From Metallyticus violacea (Eukaryota > Arthropoda > Insecta > Mantodea > Metallyticidae), in the NCBI GenBank assembly GCA_030762175.1, contig CM060840.1, positions 40,678,501-40,742,500 of the forward strand: DNA of 64,000 bases, read 5' to 3'. How positions within the stretch are numbered: position 1 is the stretch's first letter; every line of letters starts with the position of its first letter. Below are positions 12,770 to 24,065 of the stretch, piece by piece. The notes below the pieces were generated by a model. That model was not told where the DNA came from, searched no databases, and worked only from the letters and a program-made list of their open reading frames with translations. Both the position numbers and the translations under genes were made by a program.

Positions 12770-13005
12770 GCACATTAGGGGGTGAGGCCACTAGCTGCAG
12801 GCTAGGTGACCTGAGTTCAATCACAAGCACTTTACCCACTCCGTCGTGTTGAGATCGGCTCTAATGTCCACTCACTCTGCTGTCAAACGAGTCCTGGGGT
12901 TCCTCTGAGGGATACAGTTGACTAATAGCCCAATTCCTTTGAAGAGCTAAGGTCTGCACGCTGTAGCAAATTATGCAATATGTGCCCTCTAGGGTACATA
13001 ACCTG
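12770..13005 (+). mobile_element. Possible tRNA-related SINE, third type
   Basis: A box B-like GAGTTCAATCA near 12815 follows GCAGGCTAGGTGACCT, resembling the 3' half of a tRNA head. Behind it lies a G+C-richer body of ~180 bases (GTTGAGATCGGCTC, GAGTCCTGGGGTTCC, GAGCTAAGGTCTGCACG) that stands out from the AT-rich flanks. Box A is unclear and no second copy is in the window, so the call rests on composition and box B only. Confidence 0.35.
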
Positions 13006-14766
13006 TTAACATGTTTTGAATAGCTTAACTTTGCACAGTATTACTTGCTTGATTCCTGCTATACTGGCGTATGAGGAATCTTCGATTTGTTTCGCCTTTC
13101 TACCACTTCCACAGTCATTCCATCTCTCATTCCCCCTCGACAGGCGCAATTGTTATTTATTTACAATTCATTTACCAATTGTGTATTTATTATTCTTTAT
13201 GTAGGACATTTTTAATTATTTAAAGTGTATTTAAACTATTTTCAACAGCAGCCCTTTTTCACTTCAGAAGAGTTTCTTTCCTTTTTTTATTTTTAAGAAC
13301 TGCTAAGCTTTTGACCATCAGTCGAAAAGATGGTCTCACAGTATTAAGGGATAACTGGTCCACTTTCAATATTCCTATAAAATTTTTAAATATCGTTTGG
13401 ACATAATACATTATTATATATTCATTAAAATGGTTCAAAACTGTTAAAATAGGTAGGTCCTCAGCCAATTACAAATTCTAATGCTTTGCATTTAATCACT
13501 TTTTTGTTTTGTCTTCCCGCAAATATTCTTTTGGTTTTATGACAACGTAATTTTTGTTTGCTGCACTTTAACAAGAAAACTCGAATTAACTGAAGTTTAG
13601 AACCACTTCCTTACCTAATCTTTTGCTGTATTGTTTTTCTTGGAGTTTGGTACATTTCTTAACTAATTTCAGACAGATGTTCAGCTTTTCACAGCTGCAA
13701 CAGCATATTTTAGACAATTTTCTTTCCACCTGTCACAAAAACTAACGATTTTAGGTAGGTATATCTTTTATATCTGAAAAGACAGAAATTTGTACAAAAT
13801 AATACTTAAACGGATGACCTATTTATCCAGAGCTATAAGCTTTCGATTGTGAATTGACCCAAAGTTCGAATGGAAATGGTGAAAAGTTGGAATACATACG
13901 GTATGGAAATCTATTCCATTTACATTTAACATAAGCAAGCGTTCCTTCAACTTACATGCTAACTACTTATCTAACCCGTGCTGCTGACTGGTTCGCTTTA
14001 AGTTGATGCTATAGTGCGGGCAAGTTCCTTTTATACAACAGTAAACAGTTGCGCGTAGACAACCTTATTATTAAACGCCTGTGAAAGAGGTTACTCCGAC
14101 CGTAGCTAGTACATTTGCGCGATATATCCCAGTGTCAAGGAATGGAGCGATGGTTTTGTATATGTATAGGCTGTGAAGAGGGCTATTAATCAGTTACCGG
14201 TGTTCGTGCTGTGAAGAAAGTCACAATAGAGCGCCTGCAACTACAACTTATTTTCAGGCAATCACTTCATTCTACAACGTTGCGTCATATTTGTCCCATC
14301 CCTAGATGCTACGTAACGAAGCCGTAATACTTATCGGTTGAAGCTGTCCCTGGCTCCCCATCAATTACAGAGTAATTTTCGATCAGCAACTCAGTAATTA
14401 GGTGCAAGTATGTTGTGCTTTTTCTTTTATTGCTAAAGCGTTAATGACCCAACTTGTGTATATAGAATTAAGATTATATAGTGTTTAAATGTATTCAAAA
14501 CATACATAATGTGTAATTTTTGTAATATTCAATAGATAACATATAATATTATAGCAAAGTAAGGAAAAAAAAACTCTAGTATTTCTCCCAATACAGTAAT
14601 TCTTGGCAAAACTCGCACAATAGAAGCTAATTCCTTCAGGAATGCGGCGAGCAAAGGGTTGGCTATACCTTAAGCATGGACGCCAGATATTTTCGCTTGG
14701 GAAGTGGCAGATGTACTAGCAAAAAGCTCAATGAGAATAACGGCTTTTTTTAATTTGCTTTATTTA
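13006..14766. other. Gene-free stretch
   Basis: AT-rich and unremarkable up to about 13950. From there to about 14380 the sequence is more balanced in composition but carries no recognised gene or repeat. Confidence 0.5.
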
Positions 14767-15026
14767 GCGACGCTCTTTAACATCTCTTAGGTCATCAGCT
14801 TCCCATATAATTCAAATCCTCTTTGCTCAGAGGCCTCTTCTTTCAGGCTAGATTTTCTCTTTCGTGCCGTAAATGTACGACACGGGACCCACGGCTTTAC
14901 TTCCCTTCTGAAGATACCATATTTAAGAGTTTTAAGCCCGAAAAAATATATCGATCCTGGCCGGCATTGAACCCGCGATCTTGGGTTTACCAGGCAAGTA
15001 TGGTTACACTAGATCACCAAAACCGA
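14767..15026 (-). mobile_element. tRNA-derived SINE, family A, full-length minus copy
   Basis: Reverse complement of the 7.7-kb SINE with many substitutions. Read on minus, the head carries the damaged box A (GGTGATCTAGTGTAACC), then TTGCCTGGTAAACCCAAG, where CGT has become GGT, and a box B with CGGGTTCAATGCC. The body keeps AAGCCGTGGGTCCCG and GCCTCTGAGCAAAG, and the tail keeps GATGACCTAAGAGATGTTAAAGAGCG. Head, body and tail are in the same order as in the other copies, which supports one family. Likely too mutated in box A to be transcribed well. Confidence 0.88.
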
Positions 15027-18000
15027 CTGTAACGGATAAAATTCATTTGAAGTGCAATTACCGGCAAATCGCAGAACGTGTGCTCTACCAAAAATTGTTT
15101 AGCAAATAGGAATATAATCCTATGACGTAAGCACTGACCTACGAGCATGGTGAAAACGGAACTGGCGGGAATATCTCGCGTCCCTTTTAGGGGAGAGCGT
15201 TTTTCTTGAGTGTATAAGAAATAATGTTAATCTCAAAAGTGAGCAGTCTCAAAATTCTCCGCGCCAAGCTAGTGCTGCTGCGTCACTTGGCAGTTACAGG
15301 AAGAACGTCCTAAGTCCGAGGTACTATTTTCATCATCGACGGAGTTCTACAATCAAATGGCACGAGAGTTACGTATAATGCACAATTGTGCTGCATCAAA
15401 TATTATTGCAATAGCACCTCCTTTATATTAGACACCATTTGCGTGTACGCAACCAAATTTGCATGTCTGCCAAGTTAACTTTACCAGTGATCCGGCGTGA
15501 GACCTGAGTTCATCTGATGAATATGTTTGGGAGAATAAACAACCTCAGTAACTTAATCACGAGGCATTATTTGTCGTCGCATTCCATATGAAATCCTCAT
15601 TCACTGTCCTGGCTAGCTTACAGCTGCCAAAATTCAGCGGAAAGCAGAGAGAGAGAGACTCTTGGAGAAGTTGGTTGATCTGCGATAGGCCAGCTTAAAT
15701 TAACATAGATACCATACAGCACAATTCCCATCCCCCACCAACAATCCTACTTCAAATTGGAGCTCACGACTTGGGGCCAACTATAACAATCACCCACCCG
15801 CATATTTTCATTAAGGTGTACGTTCGGGGACCAGAGTTCGTGGCCTCGTGTTAAACTCGGTGACTGGAAGCAGACTGGCCGAACTAGATTTTGTTGTTTT
15901 GTTTTGGGAGAGGTATCTTGTGAAAGAATTTATTGTAGATCAACTCCTCAATGTCCTAATTTGGAATTTATATTTTATTAGAACCATCATTCTTTCATAT
16001 CTGCTACAAAAAGAAAGAGCACGGTGAGTCTTATAAGTGTGTAATTCTTGTGGTTCAAATTAGTAGACATTTTTATTAATTTACTTATGCCAATCCAAAT
16101 GTTGTAGAAAGTTAGCATGCTTTAAAATTAAAGCGAATGTTAAAGAAACTTAGCATGCTTTAAAATTAAAGCGAATTCTTCATGCAAAGAATTTTTCAAC
16201 TTTAATACATAAAACAAGTCTTCAGTAAGTGGAAATAAAGTTTCAAATTGTTAAACAATTAAAAGTAATTCAAAAAACGTTTCAATTTTTCTATAACACC
16301 GTCGACTACATATTTATTTCTAGTAATTTACATTGGTTCTGCGGTTATTTCTTCTCAACTTTAAGCACGATGTGCTTGTATTTATCCAGTAACATGGTTA
16401 AACTTTATTATCATTAATTAAACAATAACTCTTAAAAGGTTTAAACTGGTACAGCTTACATAAAAATAGTACTTTAAATTTAATTAATTTTATATCATAC
16501 TCTGCACGTTATTCACATTTTAATCAGGAAAAGACAAACTTAAACTCATTCCTTATTTGGCAATACTTAACTGCATATCCACACCTAGGAGACTTCTTTA
16601 ATAAAAATAAAATATTCTATATTCCGAATCCTTCCATATGTACTATTCGGGGTGGGGAAATTGAAGTGATGACAAATACGTCTCCAAAAATTAAAATAAG
16701 AAGTATCTATAATTTAATATTTACAGTTAACGTTACATGGTAGAAGCATGGAGTATAAAATCTGTAGCTATTATTGAGAATAAACTAATCGTTCCAATTA
16801 TTCAAGTGAAATATAATTTATATGGTCCGTAGTATAAACCTCGTCCAATAGGTGGATTTGCTTTAATTTTTAAGAGAATATTCAAGAATTTTATTTATAA
16901 GATTATTAATGAGAACTATTAGAATCTTTAAAGGTGTTTCAAAAATAGAAATTATTGTATGTTTTTCATGCTTGCCATATTTTGATTTCATCTTTTATTA
17001 ATATTTCCTCAAGGAAAAGTTTTATGTTCATAACAATTTTTATTTGAAGTAAATATTTAATGCTGAATGCAACTGGTTTTAGTACAAAGAATGTATAATA
17101 CTTCTAATGTCCTTCTTAGAAGAAAAGATGGTATTAATCTTCAGGTTTGATATAGGTAATTTTAAAGGCTTATTCAGTATTTTTTCCCTTTATCTTCATA
17201 TTTCAAACCCTTTTTCGTTGCAAACTGAAATCTTTCTATTCAAATAATATAATCTGTTTAATTTTTCCTGCAATTGCTATTAATGAGTATTTAACTTTGT
17301 TTTATGAAAGAGTTGCATTATATTATTCAACTTCTGAAGTAATATAAATTACTGTCATTTCTATAGCTTTTTTCAAAAAAAAAAAAAATTGTGAAGACTA
17401 TTCCACAAATTAAACTAACTGGTTTCAATTTGATTTATTTGTAAACCTGTCGTATGTTTCCTTATTTTGAACAAACATTTTAAAGGAATGAGAAAAGACT
17501 CATGTAAAAGGCATTTTTTACTGATGTAAAAAAATAGTATTGTTAAAATAAATTAAGATGAACAAAAGAAAGACTTTTTACAAATCTTAATAGTGATTCC
17601 TTTTACGACACTCTCATGTGTTAATCTTAGCGAAATTATTTCAGTAATATATTTCGTCTCATGTGTGCAGGCACCTTTGTTGGTCATAAAAAGACTGTAA
17701 TCAAGTTTATTGTTCAGACCTGGGTGCGAATTGAAGGTTAAAATAACGCATAGCATTTAAAATTTAATTGCTTCTAGGGCACCCGTTCATAGCATTGTAA
17801 AACTGTTATTTTAATTTTCTATACACTCTATGTGAGCGCGGGGCGTGGAAAATATCTTTATTGCCTGGGTGTGCCCTAAAGAAGAAACGGCAGGATATAA
17901 CACCACGGACATTGGCTGCTCCGTAATGAAATCTTACGACGTACCCTGGAGAACTAAAAATTAGAAAACCACAACTCACTGAGAATATCCTTCTAGTTCA

Positions 18001-18707
18001 ATACCAAGGTAGCTTATAACTGCAGAGAATGGAAATTGGTTGAGGAGTTTTAACTTTTTTGTTGTATATTAAAAAATAAATTATTTGCAGTGTATATAGA
18101 AATATATCATTATGATGAATATGATTTTTGTAAATATCATGTATCATGTTATGACTTCATACCTGTCGTCGCTACCTCTTAATCTGATGCATGTACCAGC
18201 TCTAGTCCTTTTTAGCCTTTTGATTTATAGTTTATTAAATATTTTAATTTTTCATAACTAGGACCCAGATGTTCATAATAGGCCATGTTTTTATCTTTTT
18301 GATGTTTCCATTGCTAGCTAAAACTGAATATGATTGCTAGTTAAACTGATTAAAAGTGTGTGCTGTTCATTACTTTTGTCTTTTTTCAATTTTTGTCATT
18401 TTTACGTAATTTTTCATAATTTGGTTTTATTTTACCATACTTTATTCCATATTCATCATTTGCTTACTGTCATTTAAGAGATGAATTTTGCACACTTCTG
18501 AATTAGTATTCTCATACTTTCTCTAATTTTTCTTTTCCTTTTCCATCAAAACTGCTAAGGCGCTGTTTCAAGTAAGACAGTGTTCAGGGGCCTCACTTAC
18601 ATAGATTCAAATTTTAGAACAATAACAACAACTATACAATTAGAATAAATAGGTGTTAAATTTTGTGATGGTCTTCAACTTGTGGAAAATGATTAAAGGC
18701 TGCACAA
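15027..18707. other. Gene-free stretch
   Basis: From 15.1 to about 15.9 kb the sequence is more G+C- and CpG-rich and unidentified. From 15.9 kb on it is very AT-rich. It contains the tandem duplication at 16107-16176. No coding frame of interest. Confidence 0.5.
16107..16176. repeat. 38-bp period tandem duplication
   Basis: A 32-base segment containing TTAGCATGCTTTAAAATTAA is repeated with a 38-base period (16107-16138 and 16145-16176), differing at one base in the GAAA(G/C)TTAGC part. It is a recent local duplication. Confidence 0.9.
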
Positions 18708-18975
18708 GGTAAAGTTGGTGAATATGTTAATGCAAAACTACAGTGTGTACTAGATCGAAATAAAGAGTACTATACACTCTGCAAGACTGGCGACATTCTG
18801 AATGGTAAGCCAGCAGCATTCAATGAAAATGAGCAGAATTCAACAGTAGTGGTTTGACAGTAGCATCCTGTGATGCTGAGTGGAGTTTCCTCCATACAAA
18901 TCAATGCTGAGTGACACTAGAAGAGCGTTTTTATTTCAAAACTGTAAAATGCTTCATCTGTAATTATCTGTGACC
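18708..18975 (+). pseudogene. hAT-superfamily transposase, C-terminal fragment
   Basis: Remnant of a hAT cut-and-paste transposase. The first open part (from ~18711) reads KVGEYVNAKLQCVLDRNK, then YYTLCKTGDILNGK, matching the stretch before the hAT dimerisation domain (ENVLEKN...ILNG in relatives). After a stop and a frame change, SCDAEWSF (around 18863-18889) matches the SCDVERSF hallmark of the domain, with Arg replaced by Trp. It is followed by a damaged counterpart of the final helix with KTVKCFICNYL. The N-terminal zinc finger and most of the catalytic core are missing. The call rests on the two motifs being in the right order and spacing. Confidence 0.72.
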
Positions 18976-20969
18976 GTACATCATCTTGTAATATTTCTTT
19001 CGTTGCTTGTGCTGTTGAATGTCATCTCTTGAATGATAAAATAAATTTAATAATAAATATTAATACTAGTATTTTCTAACATGTTACATTTTTTTAAAAT
19101 TATTCAGTAACATTTAATTTTACAAAGGTAATATTTTGAAAATGTGTCGAAAAATTTTATTTTACCTCATATTATTGTGATAATTTTACAGAGTCTAAAA
19201 ATGTTAGGTCATAAGCATCTGGGCTCGTTATAACAAATATTCGATTACTTGACTAATACCCAGTATTAAAGCTACCTTCCTATGTGGCTTATAGAACAGA
19301 ATCAACCAAAAATGTTTCGTGTTTTATTAATGTTGTAGAAATAGGAACACTAGTATAAGGTTCATGTTTTAAAATAAAAAGATGTTCAATACACATTTTG
19401 GGAGTTCAAAAATATTTCTGCCCAAATAAGAAAAAACAAAGGCTTGAGTTTGTAACTGCTACAGAAGTATTAAATTATAAAAGTTAAAAACTTTTAATTT
19501 AAAAACAATGAAAACTTCAGATTTCATAATATTAACTTTTGGAACATACGGGTATCTGAACTAAATAACTTTTTGAAAGCTAATTTTGCCTTCTTCAACC
19601 TACCGTCAGACAAAACCAAGTAATTTTATTTTTTTCTTATGGAAATAAAAAACTTACAAATATATAAACCTTAAAACAATATGGTTTTTAGTTATAGGTT
19701 ATTCTCACTGAGATAGAAAGAAACTCTTTTTGAAATTATTAGCAATTTCTGTTCATCATAGACATTAAGATCGCTGGTTCGAGTCTTAAAAAATGAATTA
19801 TAATTATACATACATCCAGAAATAAAATTTGAACATTCAAGAGATTTAACAGGTATAGTCATTTAATAGTTCAAAAATTAAAAATAAGTTTTTGTAGCTA
19901 TTACAATTCCTTTTCAGTTCCATAATCTATGTCTCGTTTGTTCGTAAAAAGTAGAATTTTTGTGCTATTGATATTCTAAATTGTTAGTTATAAGCGCGAC
20001 CATTTTTATATCTTAATAGGTATGATATAAAGTTTGGTTAATTATTTGCGTATGAAACTACTAGAAAAAAATATATATTTCCTTTTCGCCAAAAATTACA
20101 TGCGTCATTAGAGATGTGGCAAGGGAAAACCACTAAATGTTGATAAAACTTATAAAGCGTGATAAGAGGTAAGCACATCAATAAGAACTACATGACAAAA
20201 AGTCACTAGTGATTTCCGCTGTGATAGAATTCAAAAAATGACTAAAAAAATCTGAAAAATGCTATAGATAGATTTTTAAAAAAATCCACTGAAGAGGAAA
20301 AGAGTATAATAACTGGAAAATACATTCTTTTCTGCACCCGGGAAAATTTAAAAGCATTAAGAATAGCAGATTCCTGTTTTTGGATATGCTATAATTTTAC
20401 ATTTTAATATTCCGGTATCTATAATTTTTTTGAGTATATATTATTGTTGTGATAATTTTTTTCAATATTACCTTAACGAAATAAAATGTAGAAGATATTT
20501 TTTCACATAACAATAGTGCAGTAATAAATATTTGAATTGCAATTCGTTCTAAAGTACGTTAAATAAATATAAAACGAATTTATTAGTGTTCTATAGAAAA
20601 TACTGCTGTGTTTCTTATAAAGCATTTCATTTCTTTAAAGCCGGATGGAAGGCTTATTTACAACATTTAAACGTTTGCAGAACTCTCTTAATGATATCAA
20701 ATCCTTATATTCTCGCTACTAGAAGAAGAATGCTGCACTTGCCTAACACCACCAGCGAACAAAAGAACCAAGTTCCGGTCTTTATGGAACCAATGAATAC
20801 AGAAAGTGTTGAGAGAGAAAGAAGCAGATGCATGACTCAGCTTCAACAAACAGGACTTGGAATAACTCTATAATGACCTCTCTTAGTGAACGGCGTGAAA
20901 TGACAGCGAATATTTGTGCTCCAGAGCAGGTAGGGCTCAAGACAACCAACTCAGCAGAGAGAAAGAAAC
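18976..20969. other. Gene-free stretch
   Basis: Very AT-rich to about 20.6 kb. From ~20.6 kb an open plus frame (20586-20873) leads into the retroelement fragment and may be its eroded upstream part, but no motif is recognisable in it. Confidence 0.5.
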
Positions 20970-21290
20970 ACCACGGATCCTGCTCTCATGGAGAAAAGAG
21001 CAACGTGGATTATATATTCGATCCGACCGTTCGTTTTGAACGGTCAGCCGGAAGAGGTACGTGAAGAAGAGAAGGTCATATACATACCTTTAGTGAAAGT
21101 ATTTAAGAATAGTACCTCTTACAAGATAAAAGAGGTGATCGGGCTGACAGTTGGAGCTCGCGGTACGGTCCCATGGCACTTTTGCAAACACTTGGTTCAG
21201 CTTTGCTCTCAATAAGGAGACGATTAAGAAAATCGTTCTTATGCCTCTACGCGGATCGCTAGCGCTACTCAGAAATCATTTATATCTTGA
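20970..21290 (+). pseudogene. Non-LTR retroelement polyprotein, C-terminal fragment
   Basis: Matches the conserved C-terminal tail that follows the reverse transcriptase in many insect non-LTR-type polyproteins. In order: FDPTVRFERS, then (frame +1) QPEEVREEEKVIYIPLVKVF, then KIKEVIGLTVGARGTVPWHF, then (another frame) LNKETIKKIVLMPLRGSLAL and LRNHLYLE, after which the sequence becomes AT-rich noise. The VGARGT and LRGS...LRNHLY blocks are the diagnostic parts. At least two frameshifts show it is dead. No poly-A or target-site duplication was identified. The upstream reverse transcriptase is not recognisable. The clade cannot be assigned from this tail alone. Confidence 0.7.
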
Positions 21291-23471
21291 AAATGTTAAA
21301 AGTTGTTACTATATTTTTGTTTTATTTTATATTTGCAAAGAATATACATACATATTTTCTATTATCTATTTCTGTTGTTTTGTATCTTAATATTTTTATC
21401 TATGGTATAATCTGTCTTAATTGGCAGCCGTTAAATGCTGAGGGGAGTTGTTGTATTTTGTATATTTGTAGGTATAATAAATATATAGCTTTTCAGCTTT
21501 GTTAGTTAATTCGTTCATAGCAAGGAGCGTTTTGTTTAAAGTCGTACATTGAAAACTAAAAATTAACAAAATTCCAAAAGTTTTGCATTTTCGAAATTAA
21601 CGTTTTATGTGTATGTTATGTAATTTATCAATATCTCTTAAGACATGTAATATTCCTGAATTTTTCCCATACTTCCCGTTAAAGAGCGTTACATATTGAT
21701 ATCTCTATGGCGCTAACCAACGCTATTTGCCAATCTTCCTCTTTTTGCTACGAATTCTTCCTTATTTCCATTCGTCTTTCAGATTTGTTTAAATCTAAAC
21801 AAAATGTGTATCCAAGTTAATTTATCTTAGGCAAACTTTTTGTTCTGTCATTACGCAGACATTGAAAAAAAATAAAAAAAAAAAAAAAAACAAGGCTTAT
21901 GTAATTTCCATACAGTTCATTTTAATAACGTTTGTTCAAAACCGATTCGTAATCTAGAAATCTTCTCATTCAGAATTCCAGTATTGATTCCAATATTGCT
22001 GAGTTATTCAATTTAAAATATGATTGCAAACAATGAACCCCATTAGATAAAGGTAATAAACTTCAATTCTTTAATTATCGGTTATGACCGTGTATATATT
22101 GCCGCAGCTACAATGTAGTTGCAGAGAGCATGTGTTTCCACGAATAGAACTGGTTCGAAACATCCAGAAAGTGGATTTTTAATTCGTGCGATTTGTTACG
22201 CGAATTGGCTGGTCATTACAGGACCTGATCGTTCTGCACCAGCGGCGCTTACATCGCATACAGATGGCGCTCTTGTCGTTACGACCGGAAACAAAAGGAT
22301 GGATGAGAGAATAGAATTTCAATTTGCACCAAATTTCGCATTGAAGGGTTTGATATGGAAGTGTTCCGAGACAAATCTGGTTTATATGCAGCGTCTGGCA
22401 GGGCAGATTAATTGTGAATTCCTCAAGCCTCTTATCAATGCTCGTTAGGACGCGTTTCCCATGCAGCAACTGTTTTAATTTTGATGTTATACTACTTAAA
22501 TTCCACTTATTCAAACAGAAATAATGATGGGGTCGTGTGTAGTGGTAGTAATGTACTTTTACCACAACTATTTCACTTGTGTCACGTCATCATAAAATCG
22601 ACCAATGAAACGAAGAAAAATTTGGAATTTTGACCAATCACAACCCGATATCAGAGTGAAATTATTATTAAGTTTTACTAAATCCCTTTACCGCGTGAAG
22701 TGCATTTGTCTACCTGTAGTTAGAGTAGCCAACTCTATACCGCTACTACAATTCATGAGCATGCATTACTGACAGCTTTTGCTAGCAGGCGGCAAAAAGG
22801 TATTGATGGTAACAAAAAATACAGTTTAGTAAATATGTTATTCAGAATGGTAAAATGTTATTTCTGTTTTGCTTTTCTCAGTTGATATTAGTAAATCAAA
22901 CGGCAGAGTTCGTAATAGTCGATTTTCCTCTATTTCATTCTCACGGGTTCTGAATAGGTTGATATTCATAAGTAAGCAAACTTATATACAATTGTTTATA
23001 TTCTGATAATTTCTAATATAAATTATCTTTATTGTTATTCTATTCATGAAATAGTCATAAACCCGTATTTAGCTCTTCTCTATTGGAATCACAGACAATC
23101 GACATTCGTCTGTTGCAAGATGGCTTGAAAGGATTTACTCATAATAAATATATACAATTATTACAATTTTGTAACTCCAGTTAAGGGGAATTATATTAAA
23201 ATTCCCGTTTTATTCGTGAAATAGTCCTAATAAATATTCATTCAAGGGCCTGAGCTTCACTATGTCTGTGAATTTATCGGCTTCTCAGACCCTCTTGTGA
23301 TATTTCTGTAATAAATATACTTTACACTAACTATTACTAGTGTCGCATAGGGCTTGAAGCCGTGCATGCTGATACCGTCCATTTAACATAAAAGGCATTA
23401 TATACAAGAATAGCGAATTTTTCTTATGAGCATTTTCTCATATATATCTATATTTACTATGAGTAGTTTCA
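21291..23471. other. Gene-free stretch
   Basis: AT-rich, including an interrupted poly-A tract at 21865-21890. The interval 22.1-22.5 kb is richer in G+C and open on both strands (plus 22119-22448, minus 22179-22565) but has no recognisable motif on either, so it is left uncalled. Confidence 0.5.
21865..21890. repeat. Poly-A tract with one T interruption
   Basis: Eight A, one T, then seventeen A. No retroposon body could be tied to it. Confidence 0.9.
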
Positions 23472-24065
23472 TATTACAGAATGTAACAAAAATGTGTACC
23501 AAAACTTTAGGGATAAATTTCTCTAACGGAAATATGTGATATTAACATGTGTGCGAAAACGCTTTATTCCCGTGTTACAGCTCTTTTACTACAACTCTTC
23601 TTACATGGTATTACGTGCAAATTACTTATTCTGTTTTTGTGAGGAATGACTTAGTTATCGTGTAAGAACAGCCCCACACCGAACAAGCACATGCTCTTGT
23701 TCGCCTCTTGTTCTAATGTCAAATATGAGTGGGACTTGGTGTGGGTAGATGTAATAACACGTAGTTCTTCGTTTCACCGCCGATGTTTTTATGTTCAGCT
23801 ATATATGACTGTCTGGAGAGAATTACGCGAGAGCCTGTTGTATCCATACCATTTAAGCGCATGCAGGCACTGTCATCAGCTGATTTTGGTGCTAACGAGG
23901 GCTGTTTTTAGCACTTGCTTTAATATAGATTTCCACTTGGTGTGCTATTTTTATTTCATAAACCGCATCACACATAAAGCGGAATTGTAGGAGAAGAGCT
24001 GTAAAGAGGAAATAAAAGAGTTTCAGGGCCCATGTTCATATATTTTCATCCTCTATATACTTATA
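23472..24065. mobile_element. Eroded foldback (long inverted repeat) element
   Basis: The left part (GCGAAAACGCTTTATT, then CAGCTCTTTTACTACAA at 23551-23605) is repeated in reverse complement at about 23965-24035, and the match continues outward through the CATGTTCATATA region to ~24060. The outer left end (ATGTAACAAAAATGTGTACC, AAAACTTTAG) resembles the terminal sequence of the better preserved element at 60727-61262. That suggests both belong to one family. The arms have diverged and the right terminus is not clear. No transposase is encoded. Confidence 0.5.

Noticed and set aside
19765..19785. Box B-like GCTGGTTCGAGTC suggesting a tRNA or SINE
   Set aside because: No box A, no matching arms and no SINE body nearby; a single short motif is expected by chance.
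21025..21045. GACCGTTC/GAACGGTC hairpin as a regulatory site
   Set aside because: It lies inside the decayed retroelement coding sequence and an 8-bp stem is within chance expectation.
22119..22565. Open frames on both strands in a G+C-richer patch
   Set aside because: Open frames on both strands reflect composition; no domain is visible on either. Possibly an unrecognised repeat.
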